Positions 6,773-7,051 of a stretch of 7,051 nucleotides of DNA are shown in pieces. How positions within the stretch are numbered: the stretch's first letter is position 1; each line of letters opens with the position of its first letter. This DNA comes from Methanomassiliicoccales archaeon (GTDB lineage Archaea > Thermoplasmatota > Thermoplasmata > Sysuiplasmatales > Sysuiplasmataceae): the NCBI GenBank assembly GCA_027365715.1, contig DAHXLZ010000171.1:1-7051 (forward strand). Direction: 5' to 3'. The translations under genes were made by a program, and so were the position numbers. The notes beneath the pieces were generated by a model. That model was not told where the DNA came from and searched no databases. It was given only the letters and a program-made list of their open reading frames with translations.

Positions 6773-6846
6773 GCCCGCCTGCCTGCACGATGTAATGTCA
6801 GTGGCCGGGTGCCAAAAATTGGTTGGTAAAGGGTTTAGGAAGATGG

Positions 6847-6893
6847 AAAAATTCAGACTCACTTCTTCTTTGAAGTCTTCCTTGAAGTAAAAA
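6847..6893 (-). terminator. Two T runs after the right-edge gene end, possible terminator region
   Basis: On the minus strand TTTTT occurs at 6893-6889 and again at 6851-6847. The first lies 15 bases after the TAG stop at 6909 of the uncertain right-edge gene. Archaeal termination at T runs would separate that gene from the sugar operon. The call depends on the right-edge gene being real on this strand. Confidence 0.25.
6865..6888. repeat. Tandem 12-bp repeat with internal symmetry
   Basis: CTTCTTTGAAGT (6865-6876) is followed at once by CTTCCTTGAAGT (6877-6888), 11 of 12 bases identical. Each copy carries inverted CTTC/GAAG arms, so the block could bind a dimeric regulator twice or fold in RNA. 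It lies about 220 bases upstream of ATG 6648, far for a classical archaeal operator, and between two T runs. Confidence 0.6.
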
Positions 6894-6908
6894 CGTATGC
6901 GGCGACAC

Positions 6909-7051
6909 CTATGATGGCGTCGTTGCAACCAATATATCCGCATATTCGACGACTAAATCCACTTTCCTGTCGTATACCGGCGGATCGTATATTTCGATTG
7001 TTGAAGTCAATCTTACAGGCGTGCAGGCAACGTTCGCGTCGAGTTCGACAA
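6909..7051 (-). CDS. Uncertain 3' end of an unidentified gene entering from the right edge
   Basis: On the minus strand an open frame enters from the edge (first full codon 7049-7047) and ends at TAG 6909-6911 after 46 codons. It reads as an ordinary acidic beta-type sequence, for example LTSTIEIYDPPVYDRKVDLV and then VEYADILVATTPS. About 70% of its codons start with a purine and 43% with G, and Arg uses AGA/AGG. It needs no missing start and keeps all genes on one strand. Against it, the plus strand from 6886 also has a stop-free frame with secreted-protein character (TTKSTFLSYTGGSYISIVEV) but no start codon, and a third frame ends in a tail-anchor-like IIGVAAYVFTSRKTSKKK with stop at 6859-6861. 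No family is recognised and no function is offered. Confidence 0.33.
   Translation of the reverse strand, partial: VELDANVACTPVRLTSTIEIYDPPVYDRKVDLVVEYADILVATTPS

Noticed and set aside
6507..6788. Extension of the binding protein to GTG 6788 in the main frame.
   Set aside because: The 94 extra residues (for example LEYQAGHLTVPHTVLVCPDL) contain no Met, do not look like a signal or domain, and overlap the candidate promoter elements. The frame is open by chance.
6843..6890. Short plus-strand frame MEKFRLTSSLKSSLK with AGGAAG upstream.
   Set aside because: Only 15 codons, with the AGGAAG abutting the ATG; its Ser-Leu-Lys pattern is simply the tandem 12-bp repeat translated.
6743..6943. A 66-codon minus-strand frame in the upstream intergenic region.
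   Set aside because: It covers both T runs, the tandem repeat and a TATA-like element, and its composition (YWLQRRHHRCRRIRFYF) is not protein-like.
1..7051. CRISPR arrays, tRNA or rRNA genes, insertion sequences, toxin-antitoxin or defence genes.
   Set aside because: No regularly spaced repeats, no tRNA-like T-arm or rRNA motifs, no transposase motifs or terminal inverted repeats were seen. The window is almost fully occupied by a sugar-uptake operon.

Overview
The window looks archaeal and reads as an ordinary but nicely complete carbohydrate-uptake operon, probably from a Thermoplasmata-type euryarchaeon. The archaeal signals are a canonical TATA element (TATATATA at 236-243), T-run termination in place of a stem-loop terminator, GAGGTG/GGAGGG Shine-Dalgarno sequences, and a solute-binding protein held by an uncleaved-looking N-terminal membrane segment, without a lipobox cysteine, followed by a Ser/Thr-rich linker and many N-glycosylation sequons. 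The lineage is an inference from style, not from a marker gene.

Every gene I can support lies on the minus strand, so transcription runs right to left. From the right: an uncertain gene end (6909-7051); an intergenic promoter region (about 6649-6908); an extracellular substrate-binding protein (5094-6506, possibly starting at 6648 through a frameshift); two permease subunits of the MalF and MalG type (5034-4102 and 4105-3266, overlapping by ATGA); a MalK-type ATPase (3247-2171, TTG start); and a GH13 neopullulanase/cyclomaltodextrinase-like amylase (2144-273). A T run ends the operon. A second promoter then drives a gene that leaves the window on the left (195-1), whose first 65 residues look like the N-terminus of a major facilitator transporter.

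The pieces fit one pathway. The binding protein captures a malto-oligosaccharide, cyclodextrin or similar alpha-glucan fragment outside the cell, MalF/MalG/MalK import it with ATP, and the signal-peptide-less GH13 enzyme cuts it in the cytoplasm. The substrate is inferred from the amylase neighbour; sequence alone does not separate maltodextrin from trehalose or a related sugar. No regulator gene is visible.

I do not see a new biological system here. The points deserving a second look are a G7 tract that breaks the reading frame at the start of the binding protein, the hidden transporter start at the left edge, corrected starts for malK and malG, a tandem 12-bp repeat upstream of the operon, and the contradictory coding signals at the right edge.
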